This document shows positions 37,463-45,786 of a stretch of DNA of 64,000 nt, piece after piece. A program made the translations under genes and the position numbers. Each line of letters begins with the position of its first letter. Position 1 is the first letter of the stretch. Below the pieces are notes generated by a model. It saw nothing but the letters and a program-made list of their open reading frames with translations, made no database searches and was not told the origin of the DNA. This DNA comes from Paenibacillus illinoisensis NBRC 15959 (lineage in GTDB: Bacteria > Bacillota > Bacilli > Paenibacillales > Paenibacillaceae): positions 124,001-188,000 of the forward strand of contig NZ_BIME01000002.1 in the NCBI RefSeq assembly GCF_004000925.1. Direction: 5' to 3'.

Positions 37463-38197
37463 ATGAAAAAGCGCATGGCACTTGGATTAAAATTAATGCT
37501 GGTCCTCAGCCTTGTCATGTCCCTGTTGTCCGCGTGCGGGATGCCTTCCGTTCAGGACACTTATCCGCTTGAGTCTGTAAGCGGCAGTGGCAATACGACA
37601 TCCTATGTGTATCGGGCTGCCGACCGTTCTGTACCGGAAGTCGCTCAGGAGTTATCCGAACAGCGCAAACCTGATCAGATCTCGGCGGAAAATGAAGAGC
37701 GGATGTTCCTGGTGTATCAGGACCAGTATTATCATTTGCAGCAGGACCCGAACAAGAAGGAAGATACCTTAATTGAGGTGGATTCCAAAGAATATGTACG
37801 TCAGAATTATGATTCTTCCTTTTTACAGGGGTATTTGACCGCAACGCTCATTGGCAATTTGTTTGATTCCTTTGGCGGCAGCGGATACGGAAAGTACAGA
37901 GGGTACACCGATCGTGATACGTACAAACCGAATCAAGGTACTTATCGTGCACCAACAAGCAATGACAAAAAGGCAGCTCCGCCCATCACGGTTGACCGAA
38001 AAGGATCCATTACCCGGCGGGGAGGAGACACCGATACTAGTGTAGGTTCAGGCGGAGGATTATTTAGCCGTAAAAAGGAACCGAGCACCGGTACCGTCGA
38101 ACGTAACAAGAGCGGTGGATTGTTCAATTCACCAAAGAGCTCTTATAAGAAACCCAAAACAAGGGTAGGCGGCGGACGAATCATGAGGCGAAGGTAA
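37463..38197 (+). CDS. DUF4247 family lipoprotein
   Basis: A 244-residue exported lipoprotein: charged N-terminus, hydrophobic core and lipobox LSAC with the Cys near residue 25. The middle (YVYRAADRSVPEVAQELSEQRKP, then NYDSSFLQGYLTATLIGNLF) resembles DUF4247. The C-terminal 90 residues are low-complexity Gly/Ser/Arg/Lys with a basic end (RRGGDTD, KKPKTRVGGGRIMRRR), which may bind anionic wall polymers. It is the last gene of the pspA cassette, followed by a strong terminator. Function unknown; an outer-face partner of the PspA system is possible. Confidence 0.72.
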   Translation: MKKRMALGLKLMLVLSLVMSLLSACGMPSVQDTYPLESVSGSGNTTSYVYRAADRSVPEVAQELSEQRKPDQISAENEERMFLVYQDQYYHLQQDPNKKEDTLIEVDSKEYVRQNYDSSFLQGYLTATLIGNLFDSFGGSGYGKYRGYTDRDTYKPNQGTYRAPTSNDKKAAPPITVDRKGSITRRGGDTDTSVGSGGGLFSRKKEPSTGTVERNKSGGLFNSPKSSYKKPKTRVGGGRIMRRR

Positions 38198-38230
38198 AGA
38201 CGAGATTTGCCAGCCTGAAGAGTTTATAGA

Positions 38231-38297
38231 GAACAGCCACAAGGTAAGGCAGAATGAACCCTGCCATGCAAGCTCACCTTGTGGCTGTTCTTTTTGT
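38231..38297 (+). terminator. Terminator of the pspA cassette
   Basis: GAACAGCCACAAGGT pairs perfectly with ACCTTGTGGCTGTTC, with a GGCAG/CTGCC pair inside, followed by TTTTTG. Confidence 0.85.
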
Positions 38298-38322
38298 TTT
38301 ATATTAGGAAGTATCGTTTTAA

Positions 38323-38613
38323 TTAGGATCTGCGAACATGATTGGATTTGCGTGTCCGGGGAATGGTGGAAGGTGGCTGTTTGCGAATCCAGCGAACAAA
38401 AGGGGCCATTCGTTCATTCTCTCGTAGTGCCTGAAGTTCTGTTAAATGGAGCCTTATGATATCCTGGTTGGTAAATAGCGAATGGATTTGTTTATGACAC
38501 GGGATACATAGATCAGCAGTAGGCATGAAAGTACCGCCCAGTTCCTTGGGCGTGAGATGATGAACTGTTGTTTCCACAGGCTCTCTACAGCATAATTCGC
38601 ATCGGCTGCTCAT
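38323..38613 (-). CDS. Small HNH-endonuclease-like protein
   Basis: A 96-residue protein with a compact HNH pattern: CELCCREP with paired cysteines, TTVHHLTPKELGG with the HH pair, and DLCIPCHKQIH with a second CxxC and final His. Such small HNH proteins are common in Firmicutes; some are nicking enzymes but most are uncharacterised. I chose ATG 38613 (MSSRCELCC) with GGAGGAGCAGAT upstream; an in-frame start 78 bases earlier lacks a site and would run into the moeA upstream region. The C-terminus is very basic (RTRKSNHVRRS), consistent with nucleic-acid binding. Confidence 0.75.
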   Translation of the reverse strand: MSSRCELCCREPVETTVHHLTPKELGGTFMPTADLCIPCHKQIHSLFTNQDIIRLHLTELQALRENERMAPFVRWIRKQPPSTIPRTRKSNHVRRS

Positions 38614-38752
38614 ATCTGCTCCTCCGTCCTTACCCCTATTATGGGCATAAGCACACAGTTTCATGTTACCCGCGAGGCGAGTACTTGTCACACCCCTGCT
38701 TTCACGCTACACTTTCTTAAACAAGTTCTGTCCCAAGGAGGTCCGTTCCATT

Positions 38753-40048
38753 TTGAGAATCAATACACATTCAGATGATATGACAAGTCCCAAATTTAAC
38801 CGTACAGCCGTGCAGGTCGAAGCTGCTCAGGCCAGAATATCACCTCATGTTACTACAGCTTTAGTTGAAAAAGTAACCTTGGAATCTGCGCATGGACGAA
38901 CGCTGGCAGAAACGATTCATGCTCCGCATCCATACCCTTTCTTCAGAAGGTCAGGTATGGATGGTTATGCGATTGTCAGCAGTGATACAGCTCACGCGTC
39001 CAGCGATCAACAGATCTGGCTGCGAGTCGTTGATGAAATTCCATGTGGATATACTTCGGATTTACCCATCACTCCAGGTACCACCGCGCGGATCATGACG
39101 GGTGCTCAAGTACCTGAAGGAGCAGATGCCGTTGTTATGCTGGAGATGACCGAAAGCAGGGAACAGGATGGAGAACAATGGATTGCCTTAAAGCGCCATA
39201 TCCAGCCCAATGCCAATATAACGCCAATTGGATTGGAAGTTCAGGAAGGACAACTGCTGCTTGAAGCCGGAACGATCATCCAGGCAGGAGAACAATCCGT
39301 ATTGGCTACTTTTGGTGTGGCCGATGTACCGGTGTTTCGACGTCCGAAAGTTGCCATTTTTGCAACGGGAACGGAATTGCTGGAGGTGCATGAGCCTTTG
39401 CAGCCTGGACGCATTCGTAACAGCAACAGTCATATGCTCCGATCCTTGGTCGTGGAGGCAGGTGGCGAACCTGTGATGTATGGATCTATAGCCGATGATG
39501 TGGATACGGCTCGTGCTAAACTGGCAGAAGCAGTCGAGCATAACGATATCGTTGTGACCACTGGAGGCGTATCGGTTGGGGATTATGACATCATGGGGGA
39601 TCTGGTACGGGAAGGCAACATGGAGATGCTGTTTAATAAAGTGACGATGCGACCAGGAAGTGTTACGACAGCAGCGGTTGTGAGTGGGAAGTTACTATTT
39701 GCCCTATCCGGTAACCCGGGAGCTTGTTTTGTAGGATTCGGACTGTTCGTGCGGCCTACCATTCGCATAATGCAAAACGATGCCCGGCCTTATTTGGAAG
39801 AGTGGACAGCGACCCTGGATCAAGAATATACAAAAGTGAACAATTTTACGCGATTCGTACGGGGGCGCACAGAGATTCGGGATGGCAGGGTATATGCAAT
39901 GCCCGCTGCGTCACGAGTCGATGAGTCCAGCGTCATGATTACCATCAAGGACAGTGATTGTCTGATCATCATTCCGCCTGACAAGAAAGGGATTGCTGCA
40001 GGAGAACAGGTACGCATACTTAAGCTGCCAAGTGGACAGGTGAGGTAG
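38753..40048 (+). CDS. moeA: Molybdopterin molybdotransferase MoeA
   Basis: Inserts molybdate into adenylylated molybdopterin, a late step of molybdenum cofactor synthesis. The 431-residue protein has the MoeA core: PFFRRSGMDGYAI, IMTGAQVPEGADAVV, the MogA-like TGGVSVGDYD loop and a conserved LSGNPGACFVGF. The start is TTG 38753 behind AAGGAGGT; the frame extends 90 bases upstream without a binding site. mobB follows after 5 bases. The other cofactor genes (moaA-E, mogA) are not in the window. Confidence 0.93.
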   Translation: MRINTHSDDMTSPKFNRTAVQVEAAQARISPHVTTALVEKVTLESAHGRTLAETIHAPHPYPFFRRSGMDGYAIVSSDTAHASSDQQIWLRVVDEIPCGYTSDLPITPGTTARIMTGAQVPEGADAVVMLEMTESREQDGEQWIALKRHIQPNANITPIGLEVQEGQLLLEAGTIIQAGEQSVLATFGVADVPVFRRPKVAIFATGTELLEVHEPLQPGRIRNSNSHMLRSLVVEAGGEPVMYGSIADDVDTARAKLAEAVEHNDIVVTTGGVSVGDYDIMGDLVREGNMEMLFNKVTMRPGSVTTAAVVSGKLLFALSGNPGACFVGFGLFVRPTIRIMQNDARPYLEEWTATLDQEYTKVNNFTRFVRGRTEIRDGRVYAMPAASRVDESSVMITIKDSDCLIIIPPDKKGIAAGEQVRILKLPSGQVR

Positions 40049-40053
40049 GGCAC

Positions 40054-40593
40054 ATGGTCAACAAAAGGACACTTCCACACATTGTGCAGATCGTGGGATA
40101 CAAAAATACGGGGAAAAGCACCTTAACTGCAGAACTCACGAGATATCTTTCTTCGGAAGGGTTACGGGTTGCCGTCATTAAGCATGACGGACACGATCAT
40201 TTCCAGATGGATCATGAAGGAACAGATTCATTTCGTTTCAATCAGGCGGGGGCCACCGCAGTGATTGTAATGTCGGAGAAGCGAACGGCTATCATCGAGC
40301 AGCAGCCAACCAGTCTGGAGAAGATGCTGACTCGTCTATCGGATTACGACTGGATTCTAATTGAAGGATACAAAGCGGCACCCTATCCCAAACTGGTGAT
40401 GATTCGTGAAGAACAGCATGTGGCTATACTTCAGAAGCTAAAGGGAGTGATGGCAGTTGTTTCCTGGTTTCCGAGAGAATCCTTGCAATCCTCATGCAGT
40501 GAACCTGATCCGCTCAGCGATGTGGTTTGGCACTCTGTGCAGGAGCCAGAATTTATTGTTCGATGGTTGCTGGAACATGTGAATAAAGGGTAG
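40054..40593 (+). CDS. mobB: Molybdopterin-guanine dinucleotide biosynthesis protein MobB
   Basis: A 179-residue GTP-binding protein thought to aid MobA in attaching GMP to the molybdenum cofactor. Walker A is GYKNTGKST near residues 15-23. The middle has VIKHDGHDHFQMDHEGTDS with the usual His/Asp cluster, and DWILIEGYK marks the Walker B-like strand. It is directly downstream of moeA, the normal place. Slightly longer than E. coli MobB owing to the C-terminal 20 residues. Confidence 0.92.
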   Translation: MVNKRTLPHIVQIVGYKNTGKSTLTAELTRYLSSEGLRVAVIKHDGHDHFQMDHEGTDSFRFNQAGATAVIVMSEKRTAIIEQQPTSLEKMLTRLSDYDWILIEGYKAAPYPKLVMIREEQHVAILQKLKGVMAVVSWFPRESLQSSCSEPDPLSDVVWHSVQEPEFIVRWLLEHVNKG

Positions 40594-40694
40594 ACAAGGA
40601 CGGGGAAGAACTTGGTGTGATCGAAAGAGTAATCCAGGTTCATTTCAGCAAACTCTACAGTATTCGTTATCAAAAAAATATTGAATAAACGAAA

Positions 40695-40742
40695 AAACAG
40701 CGGATATTCTTACTGGTCATCAGTAAAAAGTATCCGCTGTTT
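40695..40742 (-). terminator. Terminator of xerS
   Basis: AAACAGCGGATA pairs with TATCCGCTGTT, with TACTG/CAGTA inside. On the minus strand a run of six T follows. It may also stop moeA-mobB transcripts. Confidence 0.75.
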
Positions 40743-40760
40743 GATTGCTATGGGAGTCTC

Positions 40761-41855
40761 CTATGACCCCGTACCTTCCGAACGACGCTCAATGGCTTCA
40801 GACATCGTTTTGTCCGTAAGATGTGCATAGATTTCGGTCGTTTCTGTCGAAGCATGCCCAAGCTGTTCCTTGGTTTTATAGATGTCGTTTTGCAGGTAAT
40901 AGTCTGTCGCAAAGGAATGCCTCAGTTTATGCACCGTCAGATACGGTTTGCCAAAACATTTGGCATATTTCATAATCATGGCCTGAATCGCTCGTTTGGT
41001 CATACGGCTGCCTTCAGACTCACCGTTACGAAGCGCAATGAATAATCCTTTTTCCCGTTTGGGTGTGCGATACCTTGATTGCCGGAGCTGCATGTAGTTG
41101 GCTAGTTCATCCTTGGCCTGCTCCCTGAAATATACGGGTGTTTTGAACGTTTCATCATTGTTACCTTTGCGGTAAACATATAACAGTTTGTTGTTCAAAT
41201 CCAGATCATCGACATTTAAATTAACCACTTCGGATACACGCAGTCCGGAATTCAGAATAAGACTGGCGATGCAAGCATCCCGTTCTTTGTTGAGTTCATG
41301 GGAATAGAGGGCTTGTTTGTTTTTTTGCATGTCGATTGCATATCCTTCGAGGATATATCCGATAAACTCAAGCAGCTCCTCATCCTCTAATAGTTTCCCT
41401 TTGAGCTTTGCCGCAGTGTCCTTTGGCTTGTGTGTGCGTTTGATCTCAATCTTGGCCATAATATTTCGCTTCAGCAGCGGATAGAAATCTTCATCTTCGG
41501 CAATTTGGCTCAAATAATGAAAGAGGGAGCGCAGAGAAGACAGTTTGCGGGATACCGTAATTCTCGAATTGGCTCCTTCGCGTTTAGTAGCGAGGAACAA
41601 TCGGAACGAGGTTACCGAATCCATCCGTAATACTTCTAGTTCAGTTAACGTCACTTCCCGGTTCGACTCAGCCTGGGACAATCCTTCAGCACGCAGCCAA
41701 CTGAAAAAAGTATCATAATCCCTTAAGTACTCCAGCAGGGTAGAGGGTGATAAATCGGGAAGCTTATAGTCAATGAATTGCTGAACGAACCAAGGCATGG
41801 AAGGCAGTTTATCATCCAGCTTGCGTCGATCAATCTCTTTTTGCACATTGGTCAA
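40761..41855 (-). CDS. xerS: Tyrosine recombinase, XerS-like
   Basis: A 364-residue site-specific recombinase. The N-terminal SAM-like domain (about 15-150) binds the core site. The catalytic domain has Arg206 in SGLRVSEV, Lys230 in YRKGNND, His309/Arg312 in VHKLRHSFATDYY, His334 in LGHAST and the nucleophile Tyr343 in IYAHL. Length and sequence match XerS, the single recombinase that resolves chromosome dimers at difSL in streptococci, better than the roughly 300-residue XerC/XerD. The start TTG 41855 follows AGGAGGTG at 7 bases. No phage or integron genes surround it, so a housekeeping role is likely. Confidence 0.88.
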   Translation of the reverse strand: MTNVQKEIDRRKLDDKLPSMPWFVQQFIDYKLPDLSPSTLLEYLRDYDTFFSWLRAEGLSQAESNREVTLTELEVLRMDSVTSFRLFLATKREGANSRITVSRKLSSLRSLFHYLSQIAEDEDFYPLLKRNIMAKIEIKRTHKPKDTAAKLKGKLLEDEELLEFIGYILEGYAIDMQKNKQALYSHELNKERDACIASLILNSGLRVSEVVNLNVDDLDLNNKLLYVYRKGNNDETFKTPVYFREQAKDELANYMQLRQSRYRTPKREKGLFIALRNGESEGSRMTKRAIQAMIMKYAKCFGKPYLTVHKLRHSFATDYYLQNDIYKTKEQLGHASTETTEIYAHLTDKTMSEAIERRSEGTGS

Positions 41856-42026
41856 GTTCGGCACCTCCTGGTTAATTCTTCTTCTAAAAGTCTATGTCTT
41901 AGTGTACCATAATTTGCTTGGTCACAGCCTGTTCAAGGAATAGTGCAGAGGAGGGCTGTATTCTTGCCCTTCGCCTTACAAACCTTTAAAGTAAATAGTA
42001 TAAGTTAAGCAGAGGAGGTGAACCGG

Positions 42027-42515
42027 ATGAATATGCAAATCGAGCTGGTTCCCCGGGAACGGAGTCAGGTAATTCGGCATTTAATGCAGTTTTATCTATA
42101 TGATTTTACAAAATATCTGAATATCGATGTGGACAGCAATGGCATTTTTCCGGAGTATCCCGGTTTGGAGGCATTTTGGGAGGAGGAAGGGCGTAAATTT
42201 GCTTTTCTCATTACGTGTGATGGAGCCCCGGCCGGTTTTGCACTGGTGGAGCGCTTCGAGCCTGGCAGCAAGGATAACGATTATTATTTAACGGAGTTCT
42301 TTGTCATGCAAAAATATCGGCGGAGCGGAATAGGGACTCAAGCGGCACACGAGCTGTTTCATCGTTTTCCGGGAAGATGGAAAGTAACGCAGGTGCGCAA
42401 CAATGTGATCGCTCAGGCGTTCTGGAGGAAAGTGATCGGAGCCTACACAGGAGGAAGATTTCGTGAGAAATTTCATCCGGAACTCGGTAATCCGAGCCAG
42501 TTTTTTGTAACGTAA
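42027..42515 (+). CDS. GNAT family N-acetyltransferase
   Basis: A 162-residue acetyltransferase. The acetyl-CoA motif is YRRSGIGTQAAHELF near residues 98-112, preceded by the strand TEFFVMQK. A distinctive N-terminus (YLYDFTKYLNIDVDSNGIFPEYPGLEAFWEEEGRK) occurs in a group of Bacillales GNATs. The acceptor substrate is unknown. ATG 42027 is well placed behind AGAGGAGGTG; an upstream in-frame GTG overlaps that site. It is not in an operon. Confidence 0.85.
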   Translation: MNMQIELVPRERSQVIRHLMQFYLYDFTKYLNIDVDSNGIFPEYPGLEAFWEEEGRKFAFLITCDGAPAGFALVERFEPGSKDNDYYLTEFFVMQKYRRSGIGTQAAHELFHRFPGRWKVTQVRNNVIAQAFWRKVIGAYTGGRFREKFHPELGNPSQFFVT

Positions 42516-42758
42516 AAGTGTGTGAGGAACTAATCGACTGTCACTATACATATTGGATTGAACTAGGAGCGTGTGACACGATTAGATCCGATATTTCATG
42601 GACAAGAACAGAGGGCACTTTTCTTATACGGATTTTAAATGTTTGTTGGAGAAATAGATCTAAAGTGGGTGCGATGTTCGTCTAACGGGTAATAACCCAT
42701 AGAGTTGTCAAGCTTTCATAAGTTGTACCTATATTAATGAAGCTCGGAGGAATCAATC

Positions 42759-43655
42759 ATGGAACTGCGCGAATATGGAAACACAGGCATGAAAGTAAGC
42801 ACGCTCGGATTTGGCGGATCCGAAATCGGAAGCAACGTATCCAAACAAGACGTGGAAACACTTCTGAATACCGCTTTGGATGCCGGATTGAATGTCATTG
42901 ATACCGCCGAATGTTATGGGGACAGTGAGGAACTGATTGGAGATGTACTTTCGCATCGGCGCGATGACTATTATTTGTTTACCAAATGCGGACATGCTGC
43001 CGGGATAGATGGACCTGATTGGGACGCCAAGGTGCTGGAGCAAACGATTGACCGCAGTCTGAGAAGACTCAAAACGGAATATGTGGATGTCATTCATTTG
43101 CATAGCTGTTCTGAAGAAGTTCTCCGGCAAGGGGCGGTAATTGAAGTGCTGCAGCGAGCCAAGGAAGCCGGAAAGACCAGGTTTATCGGGTACAGCGGGG
43201 ACACAACGGACGCGTTGTACGCGATTGAAACCGGGGTGTTCGACAGTTTGGAAACTTCGCTAAATATTGCAGACCAGGAAGCGATTGATTTGACATTGCC
43301 GGAGGCGAGAAAAAGAAACATGGGTGTCATTGCCAAACGACCGATTGCCAATGCAGCATGGACGTTTGACGCGCTCCCCGAAGATGCCTATCCATTCGTA
43401 TATTGGAGACGGTTGCAGGAGCTGGGCTACGGTTTTCTGACAGGTAATGATGTGCAAGCGGCGGTTGAAACGGCTCTTCGTTTCACGTTAAGTACGGAGG
43501 GCGTTGATACAGCGATTGTTGGAACAACGAAGCCGAACCGGTGGCAGCAAAATGCTGATCTGGTCGCAAAAGGATCTCTTCCGCAGGAGCTGTACGATGA
43601 AATCAGGGCACGATGGAAGGAAGTCGCCGGAGCAGATTGGACCGGACGTACGTAA
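42759..43655 (+). CDS. Aldo/keto reductase
   Basis: A 298-residue NADPH-dependent oxidoreductase of the (beta/alpha)8 type. The N-terminal MKVSTLGFGGSEIG, the catalytic Asp and Tyr in NVIDTAECYGDSEE, the Lys region near LFTKCGHAAG and the His in DVIHLHS are in order. Late TAIVGTTKPNRW is the usual cofactor contact. It lies alone between a GNAT and an MFS transporter. The family reduces sugars, aldehydes or ketosteroids; substrate cannot be assigned. Confidence 0.9.
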   Translation: MELREYGNTGMKVSTLGFGGSEIGSNVSKQDVETLLNTALDAGLNVIDTAECYGDSEELIGDVLSHRRDDYYLFTKCGHAAGIDGPDWDAKVLEQTIDRSLRRLKTEYVDVIHLHSCSEEVLRQGAVIEVLQRAKEAGKTRFIGYSGDTTDALYAIETGVFDSLETSLNIADQEAIDLTLPEARKRNMGVIAKRPIANAAWTFDALPEDAYPFVYWRRLQELGYGFLTGNDVQAAVETALRFTLSTEGVDTAIVGTTKPNRWQQNADLVAKGSLPQELYDEIRARWKEVAGADWTGRT

Positions 43656-43700
43656 TTGAAGAATAGAGGAAACGGTTCGACAGAGAACCGTCGATTTTTG

Positions 43701-43727
43701 AAAGCCGCCCTCGGGCGGCTTTTTTTA
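43701..43727 (+). terminator. Terminator of the aldo/keto reductase gene
   Basis: AAAGCCGCCC pairs with GGGCGGCTTT around a TC loop, followed by seven T. Confidence 0.9.
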
Positions 43728-43795
43728 GTTGAATCTAGGCATCCAAGCTACAGGAGACAAGAAAAAATAATAGAAGAAGAATTTGAAAATATAAT

Positions 43796-43829
43796 AATTA
43801 TAATATTACAACATATGAAAAATTCACAA
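43796..43829 (+). repeat. Direct repeat, left copy, flanking the MFS gene
   Basis: A 34-base AT-rich block (core CAACATATGAAAAATTCACA) that returns at 45363-45396 with 33 of 34 identical positions. Weaker similarity continues another 20 bases. The reverse-oriented CATATGTTG occurs at 43988. Otherwise the 310 bases before the MFS gene show only a TATAAT at 43972-43977 without a good -35. Confidence 0.8.
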
Positions 43830-44040
43830 CAATAAACATTCTTCGTGTATCCGCAAGAGATATAGATAAAGTGTAAGCCTGTGACGAGAAAAAGGGCGAG
43901 GATTAAGCCTAAACGTAAAAAGTCAAGTTCGTTTTCCAAATAAAATGTCCCTCTAGTAAGTCGACGGGCCGTATAATAGAATTCATACATATGTTGATAA
44001 GAACATGTAAAATCAGGAGTGGTCAACAAGGGGGAACAGC

Positions 44041-45285
44041 ATGGCTTCACAGTTAAAACAAATTCATCCATTGGCATGGACGATTATCGTCGGTACCATC
44101 TTTGGACGTATGGCGACTTCAATGAGCATTCCGTTTCTGTCCATTTATTTGACACAGCAGATGGGGGCGTCGCCAACTCAGACAGGCCTAATCGTGGCCG
44201 TGAGCGCGCTCGTCGGTGTTTTTGCCAGCTTCTATGGTGGATACATCTCTGACCGAATTGGTCGTAAAAAAGTGTTGTTCATGTCAGTATTTGGCTGGGC
44301 GCTCGTATTTATTGGGTTTGCCCTATCGGACCAGATCTGGCTGTTCTTTATCATGAATGCACTCAACGGCATCTGCCGGGCGTTATTTGAACCGACATCC
44401 AGGGCGTTGTTATCGGATATCACACCACCGTCAAGCAAGCTGCTTGTATTCAATCTGAGGTATGCAGCGATAAATCTGGGGGTTGTGTTCGGACCGCTGC
44501 TGGGACTGTATTTGGGATTATCGGATTCCAATTTATCCTTTCTGGTCGCTGGAGGAGTATACATAGCTTACGGTATTCTATTAATTGTTCAATTTATTCT
44601 TCATCCTCTGAAGCAGGACGAGCAGAGTTCAGGGACGGCGGAGCCGATCCGTTTGAAACAAGCATTCCGCATTACAAGTGGGGATCCTGTTTTTATGTTT
44701 GTTTTGATTGGTACCATCTTTTGTGTGCTCGGGTACGGACACTTTAGCTCGACGCTACCTCAGTACATGGCGATTAACCCGAATATGGTTGATGGTGCGA
44801 AATGGTTTGGATACATGCTTTCCTTAAACGCTGTGGTTGTTCTCGCCGTTCAATTTCCGGTGGTTCGTATCGCGAGTCGCTTTCCACCTGTAGTGCCGCT
44901 CATGACAGGCAATATTATGGTATCTGTCAGTCTGCTGCTGTTTGGATTGGCGCAAAGCCCATGGTTGCTGGTAGCGGCAGTTGTCATTTTTACGGTAGGA
45001 GAAGTACTCATGTTTACGCTGATGGATGTTCTGGTGGATCGGATTGCGAAGCCGGAACTGAAAGGGACATATTTCGGCATGATTGGATTCAACAATCTGG
45101 GTAATGTCAGTGCTCCAATCCTGGGCGGCTTTTTGCTGGACAGCTTCGGGGCTAACCAACCACTGCTTATCTTTGTACCAATTGCAATAAGTGCTGTATG
45201 CGGAGTGCCTTTTTTGTGGATAGCACATCAACGTTTGCAGGAGAGAGAACAGCAACGAACGATGGAAAATGCACTGGGAAACTAG
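44041..45285 (+). CDS. Major facilitator superfamily transporter
   Basis: A 414-residue membrane protein with about twelve hydrophobic segments. The loop signature GGYISDRIGRKKVLF between segments 2 and 3 marks it as MFS, drug:H+ antiporter-like. The N-terminus (PLAWTIIVGTIFGRMATSMSIPFLSIYL) is typical of the YttB/MdtG-like group. ATG 44041 has AAGGGGGAACAG in front. The substrate is unknown. It stands alone, closed by a terminator, and is bracketed by near-identical 34-base direct repeats. Confidence 0.88.
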   Translation: MASQLKQIHPLAWTIIVGTIFGRMATSMSIPFLSIYLTQQMGASPTQTGLIVAVSALVGVFASFYGGYISDRIGRKKVLFMSVFGWALVFIGFALSDQIWLFFIMNALNGICRALFEPTSRALLSDITPPSSKLLVFNLRYAAINLGVVFGPLLGLYLGLSDSNLSFLVAGGVYIAYGILLIVQFILHPLKQDEQSSGTAEPIRLKQAFRITSGDPVFMFVLIGTIFCVLGYGHFSSTLPQYMAINPNMVDGAKWFGYMLSLNAVVVLAVQFPVVRIASRFPPVVPLMTGNIMVSVSLLLFGLAQSPWLLVAAVVIFTVGEVLMFTLMDVLVDRIAKPELKGTYFGMIGFNNLGNVSAPILGGFLLDSFGANQPLLIFVPIAISAVCGVPFLWIAHQRLQEREQQRTMENALGN

Positions 45286-45309
45286 CCGGATGCGTATTTA
45301 AAAAAATTC

Positions 45310-45354
45310 AAGAACCTTCAAATCACTTTAATGTGAGTCCGAAGGTTCTTTTTC
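45310..45354 (+). terminator. Terminator of the MFS gene
   Basis: AAGAACCTTC pairs with GAAGGTTCTT around a loop containing TCAC/GTGA, followed by T. Confidence 0.85.
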
Positions 45355-45362
45355 TGATCTAC

Positions 45363-45396
45363 AATTATAATATTTCAACATATGAAAAATTCACAA
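45363..45396 (+). repeat. Direct repeat, right copy
   Basis: Second copy of the 34-base element at 43796-43829, 33 of 34 positions identical, just beyond the MFS terminator. Confidence 0.8.
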
Positions 45397-45719
45397 TAAC
45401 AAAACCATTTTCCGTACCTTGTTTTGACCTACAATCAAGCTACACTTGCGCTCCCCAAATGTTAAAACGAACTTCATTATCCATGAGTAAAAGTCAAGAA
45501 AAATCCAGGGGCAATTTGCTCCCTGAGAAGGGCATCATTGCTTTGGTGTAATATCGGTTCAGCGTATTAAATTACACTTGCAAGCAACAAGAACTAAACG
45601 ATGAAATAAACATTGGAAACGGACAGAAAGTCACGTTAACCGTGGCTTTTTGTGTTCAAATATTCAATAGCATCAGAAAAAACAAAACAACTTGGATAAA
45701 TTTCCAGCGAAAAAATGAT
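45397..45719 (+). other. Gene-free stretch before the rbs operon
   Basis: About 320 bases without supported genes. It contains a hairpin at about 45628-45652 (AAAGTCACG with CGTGGCTTT then T) that could end a short transcript. Nothing else was recognised. Confidence 0.5.
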
Positions 45720-45767
45720 TGTCAAATAAAAAGATATGTGATAATTTAATGTCTGTAACCGGTTACA
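45720..45767 (+). promoter_or_regulatory. rbs promoter with RbsR/CcpA-type operator
   Basis: TTGTCA near 45719, a 17-base spacer and TAATTT form a likely sigma-A promoter. Just downstream, TGTAACCGGTTACA (45754-45767) is a perfect 14-base palindrome. It fits both a LacI-family RbsR operator and the cre consensus TGWNANCGNTNWCA bound by CcpA, so RbsR and catabolite control may share it. Confidence 0.7.
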
Positions 45768-45786
45768 CATAGAGGAGAACAAATTC

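Noticed and set aside
43796..43829. AT-rich repeat considered as a Fur or Per box
   Set aside because: The half-sites are out of register with a 7-1-7 palindrome.
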